From positions 434,001-498,000 of the forward strand of contig JAHLKG010000016.1 of NCBI GenBank assembly GCA_025526995.1: a DNA stretch of 64,000 bases. The letters run 5' to 3'. Every line of letters begins with the position of its first letter. The first letter of the stretch is position 1. Both the position numbers and the translations under genes were made by a program. The notes under the pieces are model-generated. The model worked only from the letters and a program-made list of their open reading frames with translations. It searched no databases and was not told where the DNA came from. This stretch comes from Powellomyces hirtus. Lineage: Eukaryota; Chytridiomycota; Chytridiomycetes; Spizellomycetales; Powellomycetaceae. Of this stretch, positions 1-10,846 are shown in pieces.

Positions 1-548
1 GGGACATTCAAATAGAAATTGTAGATAGTTCCCCAGCCCCCCATTCATCACCGTGTGTTGTCTTTCCCTCACCCGCATGGGGCGGAGGTAGAGTGGGGGA
101 AGAAGATTGGCGGCATATTGACACACGCTTCTCCGCAAAAGCTCTGGAATGGCGCTGCATGAATGCACTACTGAATCCGTGAAAAAAATGGGCTATGGCT
201 ATTTTTGACCTTGTGGGTTCTGTTCTCCCGGTGGCTCTTTTTATTGTATGTACTTCCTCATCCCCTCTCCTCCTGAGTCAACAAAGCGTTGGCCACATCG
301 ACATTCCCCTCCAATATTTCCTCTCCTCGTCCAGAACTGCGGGAGGCGCGGGCGGTCCACCTCGGTCCCCTACCCACCACAGTCACGGATATAGTAGAGA
401 GCCACATTTGTCTTTTGTAGTATACGGGATATCATACATACATATATATATAATATAATATATATAAAAATGACGGTGTAAACAAAGCACATGTCCACGT
501 CTTGACGTCCCCATGTCTGTCCGCCGTGCCACTACGCCTTTGTCTGTC
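1..548. other. Left-edge intergenic DNA
   Basis: No gene is recognised. The stretch carries a short AT-rich tract of alternating TA around 440-470, just beyond the 3' end of the minus-strand membrane-protein gene. That tract could belong to its 3' untranslated or polyadenylation region, but no defined signal can be assigned. Confidence 0.5.
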
Positions 549-3017
549 CTACAAATACCTCGACAGACTATCCGCCGCCGCCGAGTCCGACCGCGCATCA
601 TCCCCACTATCGCTGCCCACGTCCCCACTCGTGGCTGTCGACGCCATGCTGACGCGACGGCTCGCTGCATCACCACTACCAGGGTGCACCACGACCATGG
701 GGGAATTGTTGTCGCTGGACAATAATGACGACGACGATGATGATGGTGATGACGAGGATGGGTGCGTAGACCACGACCGTTGTCGCTGGTGGTGCGTCGT
801 GATCGCGGGTGAAATGTCCGTCGTGCCGTGGCGCAACAATGTCGGGGGAGCCGGGGCCGGAGGCGACGACGCCTCCTTTGGCGTCGGGTACAGTAACGCC
901 GGCGCTCGTCCCAGCGTGCTCGATCGCTCCAAATGTCTCGACAGCGACCCCGCCTCCGAACTCGCCCCACTCACGACCGACGACGACAACGACCACGACG
1001 ACGCCGCCGACCTCACGCTCGACCGGCGCGACTCGGGTGTCGCGACGCGACTGCGCTCGTCTTCATCATCGCCCGCATCCGACGACAGCGAACAGAAACT
1101 CGCCGGCTTCCCGATCGGCATCACATAGTCCCTCGCGCCATCAATATCCTTATCCGGGTGGTTCGACGGCGCGGGCGAGAGCGCGAGCGAGGCCAGCGGC
1201 GCAGAGTTGGAGTACAGAATGAAGGGGATCACTGGTTTTCGCGGCTTGCCCGAGTGGGTGCCGTGGAGGAAGAGGAGGTTCGGGAGGTAGTTGTTGAGAC
1301 GGAGACCCGAGAAGAAGGACACGCCTGATGGGCCGGCGGCCGCCGCCGCGGCAGGGGTTCGAGTTGTGGTTGGTGTGCTTGTGGTGAGGGTGGAGAGGGT
1401 GGAGAGGGTGGATGGGGCAGCAATGAGGGGCGGTGGACCGGTTTCTGAGTTGAGGGTCGTGCCGTTAAGACTGCTGTTAAAAGTCCGGTCCGTACCGGTG
1501 CGGCTGCTGTCGAGAGTGCGGGGCGGGGTGGGAAAGTGTCCTGGCGCGACAAAGATATCATCAAGCGGGGAATGCTGGATGACTGCCTCGTCGTTAAAGT
1601 CCCCCGGTTTCGAGTCGCCTTTGTTGCCACTAATGCCAGACATTTTCCGGGTCGGTAGGGCCATGGCCTTGACCGAATTGACTTTACGTCGGTACAGCAG
1701 CCCGCCCACGACCGCAACCGAGACGCATCCCGAAATAAGCAGGCCTGTGATGGTTTTCGTGGCCATGGCATGCGATGTCTCCTCCTTCTCTGGTGGGGCG
1801 TTGGGCAATCCGTCCTTGTCGGATCCGCCCGGCGCGTTTTTAGGCGACACAGAGCCTCGACCGGGGGTAGCAGCCTGCGGGTTCAAGATCGCCGGTCCCT
1901 GCAAGCCACCGGCTCCCGATGCCGTTGACGCCGCCGCCGCCGAGTCCGGCTGCACAAGCGCGGCCATGTCGTCGTCGTCGCCCGTGCTGCCTGGTTTGGC
2001 TTGCAGGTACGCAGCGGCAGAGTAGAGGGTTCGGTCGGGAATGTCGGCCGCGTCGGGTGTGGCGGTGGGTTCGAGCGCCGCGGTGGAGGCTGAGGTTTCT
2101 GGTTTGAGGTCGGCCGGGGGTCGTGGGATGCCCGGAGTCGGGGGTTCAGGCGTGGTGGTTGGAGGTGCTGGCGTTTCCGTAGGCCCCGGCTCGGGCTGCG
2201 ATGGCGTTGGTGGGGATGGTTGGGTTGGGGTCGGTACGGGGTCGCCAGTCACGGGCGAGGGCCGTGAGGGCGGCACCGGGTTGGACGACCCATCTGGTAT
2301 GATGATGATGATGGGGGGAGTCACGACGACGCTACCGCCGTGGTCGCTGTTTTGGCCTACGGTGGCATCGTCGCCTATTGGCGGGCGGATATCCTTGGGG
2401 GGTTTCGGCACCCACGGAAACTTGATATCTGGGGTCACAAATGGAGGTTCGGCGGCGCTGCTGCTGCCGCCATCGTCCTTGCGGGGTGCCGGTTGGGTAG
2501 AGGTGGTGCCGCTCCATTCCGAGGAATGTCCGCCGTCGGCAGCTGTGGTTGGAAGGGAAGGTTCGGGCAAGCTGCTGCCACTGTCGTCATTGGGAGGCGT
2601 GGGTTCGGGGGAGGTGGTGCCGACATGGGCGGTTGGGAGCGCTTCTGTAGACTTTGTGTCGGTGTCGAGAGGGTTGCTGCTGGTGCTGCCGGCGTCCTCA
2701 GCTGGTCCACTGGCGTCGGGCGTGGTCGGGAGTGTTGTTGTCGTTTCCACTTCTTCTCTCGCCGTTATTCGTATCGAAGCAGCAGCAGCAACATTGTCTG
2801 CTCGAGGGCTAACAGCCGACTGTGACGGGTTCGCCGCCGCCGCCTCGTCGTCTGCGGGTAGAGCGGTCAGCAGCAGCGTCGGTCGTGCAAATCTCGCTTC
2901 CCGCTTCTTCATTGGCAGCGTGGTCTGCACGACCGCTGCTCCGGCCACACAGTTGATGGCGAGTGCAATCGCCAACAGGATGGCCAAGCAGCTCCAGATT
3001 GAAGAGCACACGAGCAT
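549..3017 (-). CDS. Ser/Thr/Pro-rich single-pass membrane protein (mucin-like)
   Basis: This is one uninterrupted 822-residue frame. Residues 1-27 look like a signal peptide: a hydrophobic run rich in Leu, Ala and Ile that ends near a GAA motif. Residues about 30-400 are dominated by Ser, Thr and Pro, with long proline/threonine stretches, as in heavily O-glycosylated ectodomains. A single hydrophobic segment lies near 420-443 (TGLLISGCVSVAVVGGLLY) and is followed by arginine and lysine, giving a type I topology with a cytoplasmic tail of about 380 residues rich in serine clusters and acidic patches. The layout resembles fungal cell-wall stress sensors and signalling mucins of the Msb2/Wsc/Mid2 kind. 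No WSC cysteine domain or other conserved domain is visible, so that role is only an inference. A 327-residue frame on the opposite strand is a shadow of the biased composition. Confidence 0.75.
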   Translation of the reverse strand: MLVCSSIWSCLAILLAIALAINCVAGAAVVQTTLPMKKREARFARPTLLLTALPADDEAAAANPSQSAVSPRADNVAAAASIRITAREEVETTTTLPTTPDASGPAEDAGSTSSNPLDTDTKSTEALPTAHVGTTSPEPTPPNDDSGSSLPEPSLPTTAADGGHSSEWSGTTSTQPAPRKDDGGSSSAAEPPFVTPDIKFPWVPKPPKDIRPPIGDDATVGQNSDHGGSVVVTPPIIIIIPDGSSNPVPPSRPSPVTGDPVPTPTQPSPPTPSQPEPGPTETPAPPTTTPEPPTPGIPRPPADLKPETSASTAALEPTATPDAADIPDRTLYSAAAYLQAKPGSTGDDDDMAALVQPDSAAAASTASGAGGLQGPAILNPQAATPGRGSVSPKNAPGGSDKDGLPNAPPEKEETSHAMATKTITGLLISGCVSVAVVGGLLYRRKVNSVKAMALPTRKMSGISGNKGDSKPGDFNDEAVIQHSPLDDIFVAPGHFPTPPRTLDSSRTGTDRTFNSSLNGTTLNSETGPPPLIAAPSTLSTLSTLTTSTPTTTRTPAAAAAAGPSGVSFFSGLRLNNYLPNLLFLHGTHSGKPRKPVIPFILYSNSAPLASLALSPAPSNHPDKDIDGARDYVMPIGKPASFCSLSSDAGDDEDERSRVATPESRRSSVRSAASSWSLSSSVVSGASSEAGSLSRHLERSSTLGRAPALLYPTPKEASSPPAPAPPTLLRHGTTDISPAITTHHQRQRSWSTHPSSSSPSSSSSSLLSSDNNSPMVVVHPGSGDAASRRVSMASTATSGDVGSDSGDDARSDSAAADSLSRYL

Positions 3018-4153
3018 TTCGTAATTCGATAACCGTGATCAGTTGAAATGCGACGACAAGGCGGGGGGGGGGGCTGACGGGGCAGCCGTCCGGGGGGGTT
3101 AGACAATGGCTGTTTTCCTTGGTGGAACTGATCTCCCCCGTCAAAATGTGCCCCAGCGGCCAAATGGGATGCGAGATTGCAGGCGGGGTCGAGGGTACTT
3201 TGTGTCCTCCCTCCGAGATGTGGGTCGAGAATTAAGCAGTTTAGGGAAACGGGGTGTGCAAAAGGTGTGAGTATAAAGGTTGTTGGGTGGTGTGGATATG
3301 GCACTGCGAAAAAGGTGTGAAAAATATCACACATGCAGGAGCAATGAGTCCCCGTTCAGGTATGAACGTCTAGACACAGGAGACTGATAGAACGAGTGAC
3401 AAGGCGGGGAGAGGGGCATCCTCGACGGACTTGGCCGAGTCCTTCAGTCCAACAAGTCCACGTCTAAAGCGGAGGCGGGTGCGACTTTAGAGCCCAACGG
3501 GATGAATATGGGACCCCATTGCGTGAATTCGTTGCTCATTTGTGAGACGCCAAAGTGTGCTTTTTTGGTCAACCAACGAGCCCCAAGTGAGACGCGCGGT
3601 GGGTCCGTTGTCGATCAAAATTAGTACCGATATCGCTAACGTACTCACGGCCCATCATCCCGGCCTGTCCCATTCCGCAATCTGATTTAGGACGGCGGTT
3701 AGCAGGTCTTGGGACCACAGCTCTCTACGGACGTACTGTATAATGGCTGGTCATGTTCTGTGTCCATGAATGTCACTTCTCTCCCCCACCAAGAGTTTGG
3801 GAATAAAAGGAACCATTGTGATGCGGTGGATACATTGCCCGGTTGTTAGAATTGTATAGGCATTGCATTTCTAGTGTGTCTAGCAATGTAGCTTTAGCTT
3901 TAGCTAGCTCCCTGTCCAAATAGAGTAGTCGGTGGGATTGGGAAGACCCGATTTGCTCGCGGGCTGTATAGGTAGAGACCGACCGACTGGCAGTTTCGAA
4001 CGGCCACGGATCAGTCGTTATTATTTACTGTAGGTGGAATTGCACACACCGATACCTGTCAATCTTTTCGATTCCGAATTCATCTCATTTCGCAAAATAC
4101 CCTTTCAACACCAAACTAACTTAATATACCGATCGCATACTCACAGTCCCCAC
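3018..4153. other. Intergenic region between divergent genes
   Basis: About 1.1 kb separates the minus-strand membrane-protein gene from the plus-strand glucosidase, so it must hold both promoters. A poly-G/C tract lies near 3061-3072, an AATAAAAG box near 3801, and a small TAGCTT direct repeat near 3890-3907. No coding sequence is supported. Confidence 0.5.
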
Positions 4154-7100
4154 ATGGCGGCATCACCCTCCTCTCCTTTGAAACGGCCCATCCTCCAAAA
4201 AGACGGTCATTTCCATGACGAACATGGGCGCATCCTGCATCTCCGGGGGGTCAATCTCTCTGGCAACTCCAAACTCCCGACGAGCCCACCAGGGTCGACC
4301 CACATTCGGTGCCCGCAGTTTTTCAACCATGCCGACGTGTCGTTTGTGGGCCGCCCGTTTCCGGTCAACGAGGCCGACGAGCATTTTGGACGGTTGAGAA
4401 GTTGGGGGTTGACGTTTGTCAGGTTCTTGGTTACGTGGGAGGCGTTAGGTAATGAGTGGATAGATGTCGGAACGGGGGACTGAATTGGGGGGGGGGGGGG
4501 GGAGGGAGAGAGAGGGTTGCTTGAGTGAGGATGGGGTTGTCGTCCGCGCTGCGTTGGGAGCGCATTCAAGACGGGCGCTGCCGGGACTTTTTATCGCGCA
4601 CCGTTTCCGTCTGAGCAAGCCAACGGGTCACAGTACCTGTGTGTCAAAGCTTGAGCGGCGGATTTAGGCCTTGTGCCTTTACCTTTTCGTTCACTTGGCT
4701 GGTGTTTGTCCTTTGATGGAGAATCCCTTGCCAACCTTGTGGTCGGAACCCCTACGTATGATTTCGAAACCGGCTGATTGATATGCGCTCCTTTCCTCCC
4801 CTCTTTGGGCGCATCGCCTGCGTGCAGAACACGACGGTCCGGGCATATATGACGACGAGTTCATCAGCTACCTCGAAAGCATATTGACGGTGGCCGCCAA
4901 ATATGGGATCCAGGTTTTCATTGGTGAGTGCGGTTGTGCGCGCAAAAAGAGAACCCCACACAGAGAGGGCAACCTTGCTAGAAAACATGGCAGTGTACTC
5001 ACGTATGGCAATGAATACTGTAATCAGATCCACATCAGGATACGGTAGGTTCATCAACCCCCAAAAATCGCACACACACATGAAACCCACACATGGTGCT
5101 CACCGAAAGCTTCCACCCACAGTGGAGCCGGTTCTCTGGCGGTTCCGGCGCGCCCGGCTGGACATTTGAAGTCGTCGATATGGACGTGACGCACTTTATG
5201 GAGACGGGGGCGGCCTACGTGCACCAATCCGCGCAGCCCGAAGACAGCGGCCATACGGCGTGGCCCACCAATTACCAGAAACTCGCGTCGTCCACCATGT
5301 TCACCGTTTTTTTTGGAGGTGACGTCTTTGCCCCCGACGCGCGGTATAGGGGGGAACCCGTGCAGGAGTTTTTGCAGCGCCATTTTTGTGCGGCTTTTGA
5401 GTACCTGGCAAAGTAAAACATCCTTGGACAGAAAAAGAGGGGGTGATAGGGGATGCTGCATCTGGAAATATCTCACTCCCTTGGTCATCTTCTCTCGCTC
5501 TCTCCCCCCTCCGTTGCTTCAAAACACAGACGTCTGCACCACCTCCCAGCCGTCATTGGTTTCGAAGTCATCAACGAGCCCCATTTCGGATATATTGGCT
5601 TGCCCTCCCTCCACTCGTTCGATCCTCTCAAGGAGCTGCACTATGGGCCAGTGCCCTCGGCACTGCAGTCCATGGCTCTCGGAGCAGGGATACCGCAGGT
5701 TCGGAGAATGTCGCTCCGTGCACCAGCCGCACTTGTGGATGTGTCTGGGATTGTGACGCTAATGGTACTGTTTTGGTAGGAGATTGATGTGTATGTCAAG
5801 AGCTGGCCGTGGCCGACCCGTAAAGACCATAAAAAGATCGTCAACGAAGTTAAAGTCTCGGCCTGGCTTCCCGGCAAAGAATGCATCTGGTAAACAACCA
5901 CATCCACCTTCCCCACACCCCACCCCCTCACCACCCACCAAACTCTCCCAACCGCCCCGTCTCAGGAAATCCCACGGCGTCTGGTCCCTCGACCCCACCA
6001 CGCACCTCCCGCGCACATCCCACCCAGACTACTTCACCCACCGCCGCGACGGCACCCCCATCAATTTCTACACCGACTGCTACGTCCCCTTCATCAAACG
6101 CTTCACGCACTCAATTCTGGCCGTCGACCCGACCCTGTTGGTGTTTTTTGAACCGATCCCGAATGAAGACCCGCCACAGTTGCGGAGAGAGGATGATCAT
6201 GCACAGTTGGTGTATTCGCCCCATTGGTATGATTTGAAAGTGTTGTTTAATAAGGTAGGGAGGATGGATGGGAGAAGGGGGGGGGGGGGGGTGCTGATGG
6301 GGATTGATCTTTTTTTTTTTTTGGTTTGGAAGGCGTTTAATAGTCGGGTCACCCACGATGTGCAAGGTCTTAGCAGAGTAAGCCAGCCACGCTCATAAGC
6401 AGAGCAACTCGCACTCCCCTCACTCCTCCTTCTCCACCCGGACAGGGCACGAAAAATGTCCTCGCCGCGACCTACTTTGGCGCCGCGGGCGTCAAACGCA
6501 ACTACCGGGGTCAAATCCGCAACATCATCACCACGGGTCGCGCGACGTACCCCTCCAAAGCCATCCTATTTGGCGAATGCGGCCTCCCCATGGACATGAA
6601 CGAGAAACAAGCCTATGAAACGGGCGATTATACCCAACACACGATTTTTCTCGATGCCATGATTGGAGCCCTCGAGGAGGAGTGTGTGAGCTTTACCCTG
6701 TGGAATTATAATCCGAGAAATGATAATGTATGGGGTGATCATTGGTGAGTGCGGGCGGGAGAGAGACACGGAAGAAGATGGCCGGGGGGGAGGGGGGGTT
6801 GGGGGGGGGGGGGGGGGGGGGGTTGCCTTCCGTTGCGTCTTTTCTCGGTTTTTTTGGTTTGGCAGTATAGTGGGTTTCGCTTACCTTGGGACTTTTTGTG
6901 ATACGTGGGTCGGTTTGATTTAAGGAACGGCGAAGATTTCTCAATCTACTCCCCCAAACCCTCCGCAACTCCATCTCCCCACGCCTCCCGCCCCCACTCC
7001 AGTCTCGCCCGTCGCCCCGCCGACAATAGCCACGACATCCCTACCACCACTACCACTGGCGAAGACGAAACCCCGCTATCCCCCATCACACCGTTCGACA

Positions 7101-7693
7101 TCACCGCAGCCTACTTCAACGACCATCAAACCGACCCTGCCCACACGGCCCACAACCACCACATTGGCGGGCGCGCCCTCGACGCCGTCATCCGCCCCTA
7201 CGCGGCCAAAATCCCCGGAACACCCCATGAAATGAAGTTTGAGCTGGAGACGTTGAAGTTTAGGTTGGCGTTTACGACCACATCCAACCACAACTCCAAC
7301 TCTCCCACAACAACACCAACAACAACACCTATTGCGAGGACGGCAGAACTCTTTATCCCAACCTACCACTACCCAATCACCACCTCAACCCTCGAGGACC
7401 CGCGCGGGTTCACCGTCTCCATCTCGGACGGAACGTGGGAATACGATCGCGAGCAACAGTTGCTGACATGGGTGTACGACGAGACCTACACGGGTCGCGA
7501 CGAAACCGACCCCAACAACAACAACAACAACATCGCAACCGGATTCGGGGCGTGGTGGTTCAAACAACCCGCCAAGAAGATGGGAGACGAAGAGGCAACG
7601 GAAAAGGTCCTGCATACAATCACCATCACCCCGACCCAACCGCCTGTGAGAGACAGTTGGTGGGGTCGCTTGTGGAGGGGGGCTTCCGGTTAA
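4154..7693 (+). CDS. EGH1: GH5 ergosteryl-beta-glucosidase / glucocerebrosidase-like enzyme
   Basis: Ten exons are inferred: 4154-4448, 4828-4923, 5028-5044, 5123-5412, 5530-5698, 5780-5889, 5966-6254, 6333-6377, 6446-6744 and 6925-7693. They join in phase to give 792 residues. The product matches the fungal GH5 family that removes glucose from steryl glucosides and glucosylceramide (Egh1/EGCrP2). Typical motifs are LRGVNLSG near the start, IDPHQD, the general acid/base Glu in FEVINEPHFG, FFEPIPNE, and the nucleophile Glu in ILFGECGLP. A C-terminal region of roughly 200 residues follows the barrel. The start is the ATG right before the conserved N-terminus; an upstream in-frame ATG at 4034 is less likely. 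Exon 3 is only 17 nt, and introns 1, 7 and 9 contain long G runs. No signal peptide is seen, consistent with an intracellular enzyme. Confidence 0.92.
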
Positions 7694-7960
7694 AAGGGGG
7701 ACACAGGGGGAGAGGAACAAGAGGCGTTGCGGTTAGATGGTAGATCAGTTATCTATCTATGTATTTGTATGCAGAGGGGTTTGCACTTGATGGGACTATC
7801 GCATAGCTACAAAGAGTAGGGCCACTGAATTCGGAGTCTAAGTATGTAAGAAAAAATGCACTTCGCACCAGTCTCCAAAATGTCTGGCTGGACAATAGTC
7901 GCGCCTTGTCCGAATTTTGCAAGCATAACACCCCCCCTGCGCGTGTCCCACCCTCATTTC

Positions 7961-9465
7961 CTACACGTCCGTCTTCCCACTTAACCACCACACTCCCACA
8001 CTCCACATTCTGCAGACACACCTCACTTCAAAGCACTCTCTCGCCACCTCCCAGAACCTCTCTTCACCCGCCCCTCGCTTCTTGAACGCAATCAAGACAT
8101 CCATGCCCGGTCGTGCGGCGAGGAGGGATACGAGGGTCGCCAGGAGCGCGTCGTGGGAGGCAATGTTGTAGAGGACGTCGGCGGCTAGGAGGAGGGTTTT
8201 GCGGTGGGTGGTGGTGCGGAGGGTGGGGAGGAGGAGGGTTGAGATTTGGGTGGTGGTGAGGGAGCCCCATTCGAGGCGGGACGTGGAGAGTGTGCCAGTG
8301 TTTGCTTGGATGAGGTGTTGATGGGCAGCGACATTGACTGCCAACGGGCTATCAGCCGGGTCATCCAGGTCGGTAACGACGACATGTCCACCAAGGCAGG
8401 CGGCGACGATACCGACCAGGCCGCACCCGGCGCCTAATTCAATCACATCTACGGGGCTGGTGGAGGGCAACCATCGTGTCCGCGTTGTGGCGAGGTAGTG
8501 CGCGAGAACGGGACTGCAGTCCCAGGTGTGCGTCCCGGTTGAGAAGGTCATGTGCGCGTGTTCGGTGATTGCGATGCGGAGAAGGGAGGACGTAGAGGTA
8601 GTGGGAGGAGGGTGTAGAGAAAAGAAAAAGTGTCGTTGGCAGTCTTGTACTTTGTCAACTGTGGGCGATAGCAGTGAGCAACTAAACGCTTCCAGAGCAT
8701 ACAGAGTCCTGCAAGGTCGTTTTGTTTTCGTTTCGTACCTTCAGACTCCCCCACCGTCGAAACAACAGTCACAATCCCCGAATACACCGTCCAGGGAAGA
8801 AACTCTCCCGCGTCCGATTTCAGCACCCCGGAGGAACCCACCACAGCCGCAATGTCCTTGCTCACAATCTCTTCCGACTTTGTCCCATCAGCATCCCCGT
8901 CTCCATCCCCTTCCGCATCACTCGGATCGAGCAGGTGCTTGTCGTCCACCTGCACCACAATCCGCACCGCGCGTTGTTGTTGTTGTTGTTGTTGTTGTTT
9001 CGGCTTTGATTTGCTTGCTGCCACAATCGACACCTGTGCAGCCACAAACCCGCGTCCAGTCGGCGGGATCGATACTACCGTGCCTCGGGTATTGGGTTTG
9101 GTGCTGGTGACGATATTGAGCTCGGGAAGCGGGGTGTAGGTCGCAGCGTCCACTAGGGTCAGCTTGACTTTCGTGGTGGCGGTCGATATAGAGAAGATAG
9201 CATATTTGAGGGTTCCCGTATCAGTTGTGTGCCTTTCCACTGTGATTTTGTCCCTTTTATTTTGTTTCTCTGTTTGTTTGTTTTTTTCTTTTTCTTTCCG
9301 CAACGGGACCGTTGCAATTCAAGACTCACGCGGTATGGGGTCACTGCCAAAATAGACTTGCGACGCCAGGTCATCTGTCACGCTGATGCCCAGGGTAAAG
9401 GGGGCGTTGACGGCGACGGTCCTCGGTGGGGCTTTTGTAAGATGTAGACGGAGGAATTTCGGCAT
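7961..9465 (-). CDS. Methyltransf_16 (METTL21-type) protein methyltransferase with N-terminal extension
   Basis: Three exons are inferred on the minus strand: 9465-9330, 9239-8739 and 8658-7961. They are phase-compatible and give 444 residues. The C-terminal half is a seven-beta-strand SAM methyltransferase of the METTL21/Methyltransf_16 family: TWDCSPVLAHYL, motif I ELGAGCGLVGIV (about 286-297), acidic loop TDLDD, and AADVLYN. Such enzymes usually methylate lysine in translation factors or chaperones; the substrate here is unknown. Residues 1-210 are a separate segment of beta-rich appearance with a polyglutamine run and an acidic Asp/Gly stretch; I do not recognise its family. Read without splicing, the region would look like two genes overlapping at 8548-8551. 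The intron 8738-8659 removes that overlap and supplies the expected sequence just before the methyltransferase core. The gene is divergent from SFT2, with 150 nt between start codons. Confidence 0.82.
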
Positions 9466-9615
9466 GGTTGCGGGATTTCCAGCGAGTGGGACAGACAGAA
9501 ATATCTTGGTTGAGATGTGCGACGCGTGAACGTGGCGTGGCGTGTGTTTTCGCTTTGCCGTTAGTTTTCTCACTTGTTCCCTCCCGTTCACACATCTCAT
9601 CACTCACATCAAACA

Positions 9616-10722
9616 ATGAACTCGGCCGAACAGTCATTCCGCGAATCCCTCCGCTCGTTCAACGCATCTAGCAACACTCGCAGTGGGGGCATACCAGGCA
9701 GCAGTGGGATCCCCAGCGCGGGGTTCTCATTTGGCCCGCACTCGGACCCGGCTTCCGAGAGTCTGTTGGGGAGTTTCCGGACACGGACGCAGAGTAAGGA
9801 GTAGTTCCCGACATACAGCAAGCAGGCAGAAATGATGAGAACTTATGTGTGTGCGTTCATATGATGTAGATGCGTTTTCGGGAATGGGGTGGGGTGGACA
9901 GCAGCAGGAGGAATTGTTTGGGTTGACGCGGATGCAGGTGTGTAGCGTCATAGGGAGCACCAACCCCTCTGCATCTGCATATCGCGACCGACGCAAATTA
10001 CTGATATTCTTTTGCGCCTGCTTCTCTAGCGCTTGATTGGGTTTATTGTGTGTCTGGGCTTGGGGATTTTCTGTTTCATGGTGGTGAGTGCCGTTTCGCG
10101 AACAGACAGAACGGGGGAAGCAACATACCGAAAACGAAACGTCGAGGGTGGGAACTCACGCCAATCTGCTACGCTACGTTGTTGTCGCTAGGCGTTTTTT
10201 ACCCTTCCGATGCTGGCGATACGGCCAGCCAAATTTGCAACTCTGTATACCCTTGGCAGCATCTTGTCCTTGACAAGGTATGCATTGAAAGCGGCAGCCA
10301 TTGCCCTTCCACGTTTACATCGACACATCTGTCGGCGCGCGTATACTCATTCTTTAATATTACATCGCTTCCAGTTTCGCTCTCCTGCAAGGCCCCCGAT
10401 CATTCCTCGCCCACATCTTCACCAAAGAGCGGTTACCCTTCACAGCCGCCTATCTTGGGTCCATGATTCTAACGCTGTATTTTGCAGTTGGGGTAAGACG
10501 CAGACACATGCCCATTATATATTCAAGTTGTTGGGTTTCACTACTAATCTAATGTGTTGCGGGTTCCTATAGAAAGGAGCATACGTTATGACGATCATCT
10601 GCAGCGTGATACAGATCCTAGCCTTGCTGTGGTACTTTGGATCCTACTTGCCGGGCGGTCTGCAAGGACTGGGGTTCATGACGCGATACTTTGCGAGAAA
10701 TACAGTTGGATTGCCTGTTTGA
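9616..10722 (+). CDS. SFT2: SFT2-family Golgi vesicle transport protein
   Basis: Six exons (9616-9793, 9870-9937, 10030-10083, 10192-10277, 10375-10492, 10573-10722) give 217 residues, close to the 215 of yeast Sft2. The family is a four-helix Golgi membrane protein that helps endosome-derived vesicles fuse with the Golgi, acting with the syntaxin Sed5. Conserved pieces are the first membrane segment starting RLIGFIVCLGLGIFCF, RPAKFATLYTLGS, FTKERLPFTAAYLGS with the third helix, and LWYFGSYLPGG before the GFMTRYF tail. The N-terminal 80 residues are polar and Ser/Gly-rich, as is usual for the cytosolic part. The 3' end is convergent with ADE1, about 125 nt away. Confidence 0.95.
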
Positions 10723-10846
10723 TTTTGCATCTCCCTTCCCTCCCTCCGAGTTTTCTGTGGTCTCTTTTGTTTTCTTTTTGCAATGGCAAGGCGTGTCACT
10801 CGGGAGAAATTGTCGATATTGGTATGCGTGCGTGTGCGCGCGCACA

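Noticed and set aside
2041..3024. 327-codon plus-strand open frame
   Set aside because: It is antisense to the Ser/Thr/Pro-rich membrane protein. Its Gly/Ser/Val composition mirrors the complement of those codons.
8548..9303. Separate gene ending ...SQSPNTRT just before the methyltransferase
   Set aside because: Its last 56 codons are read-through of an intron and the wrong frame. Splicing at 8739/8658 joins it in phase to the methyltransferase.
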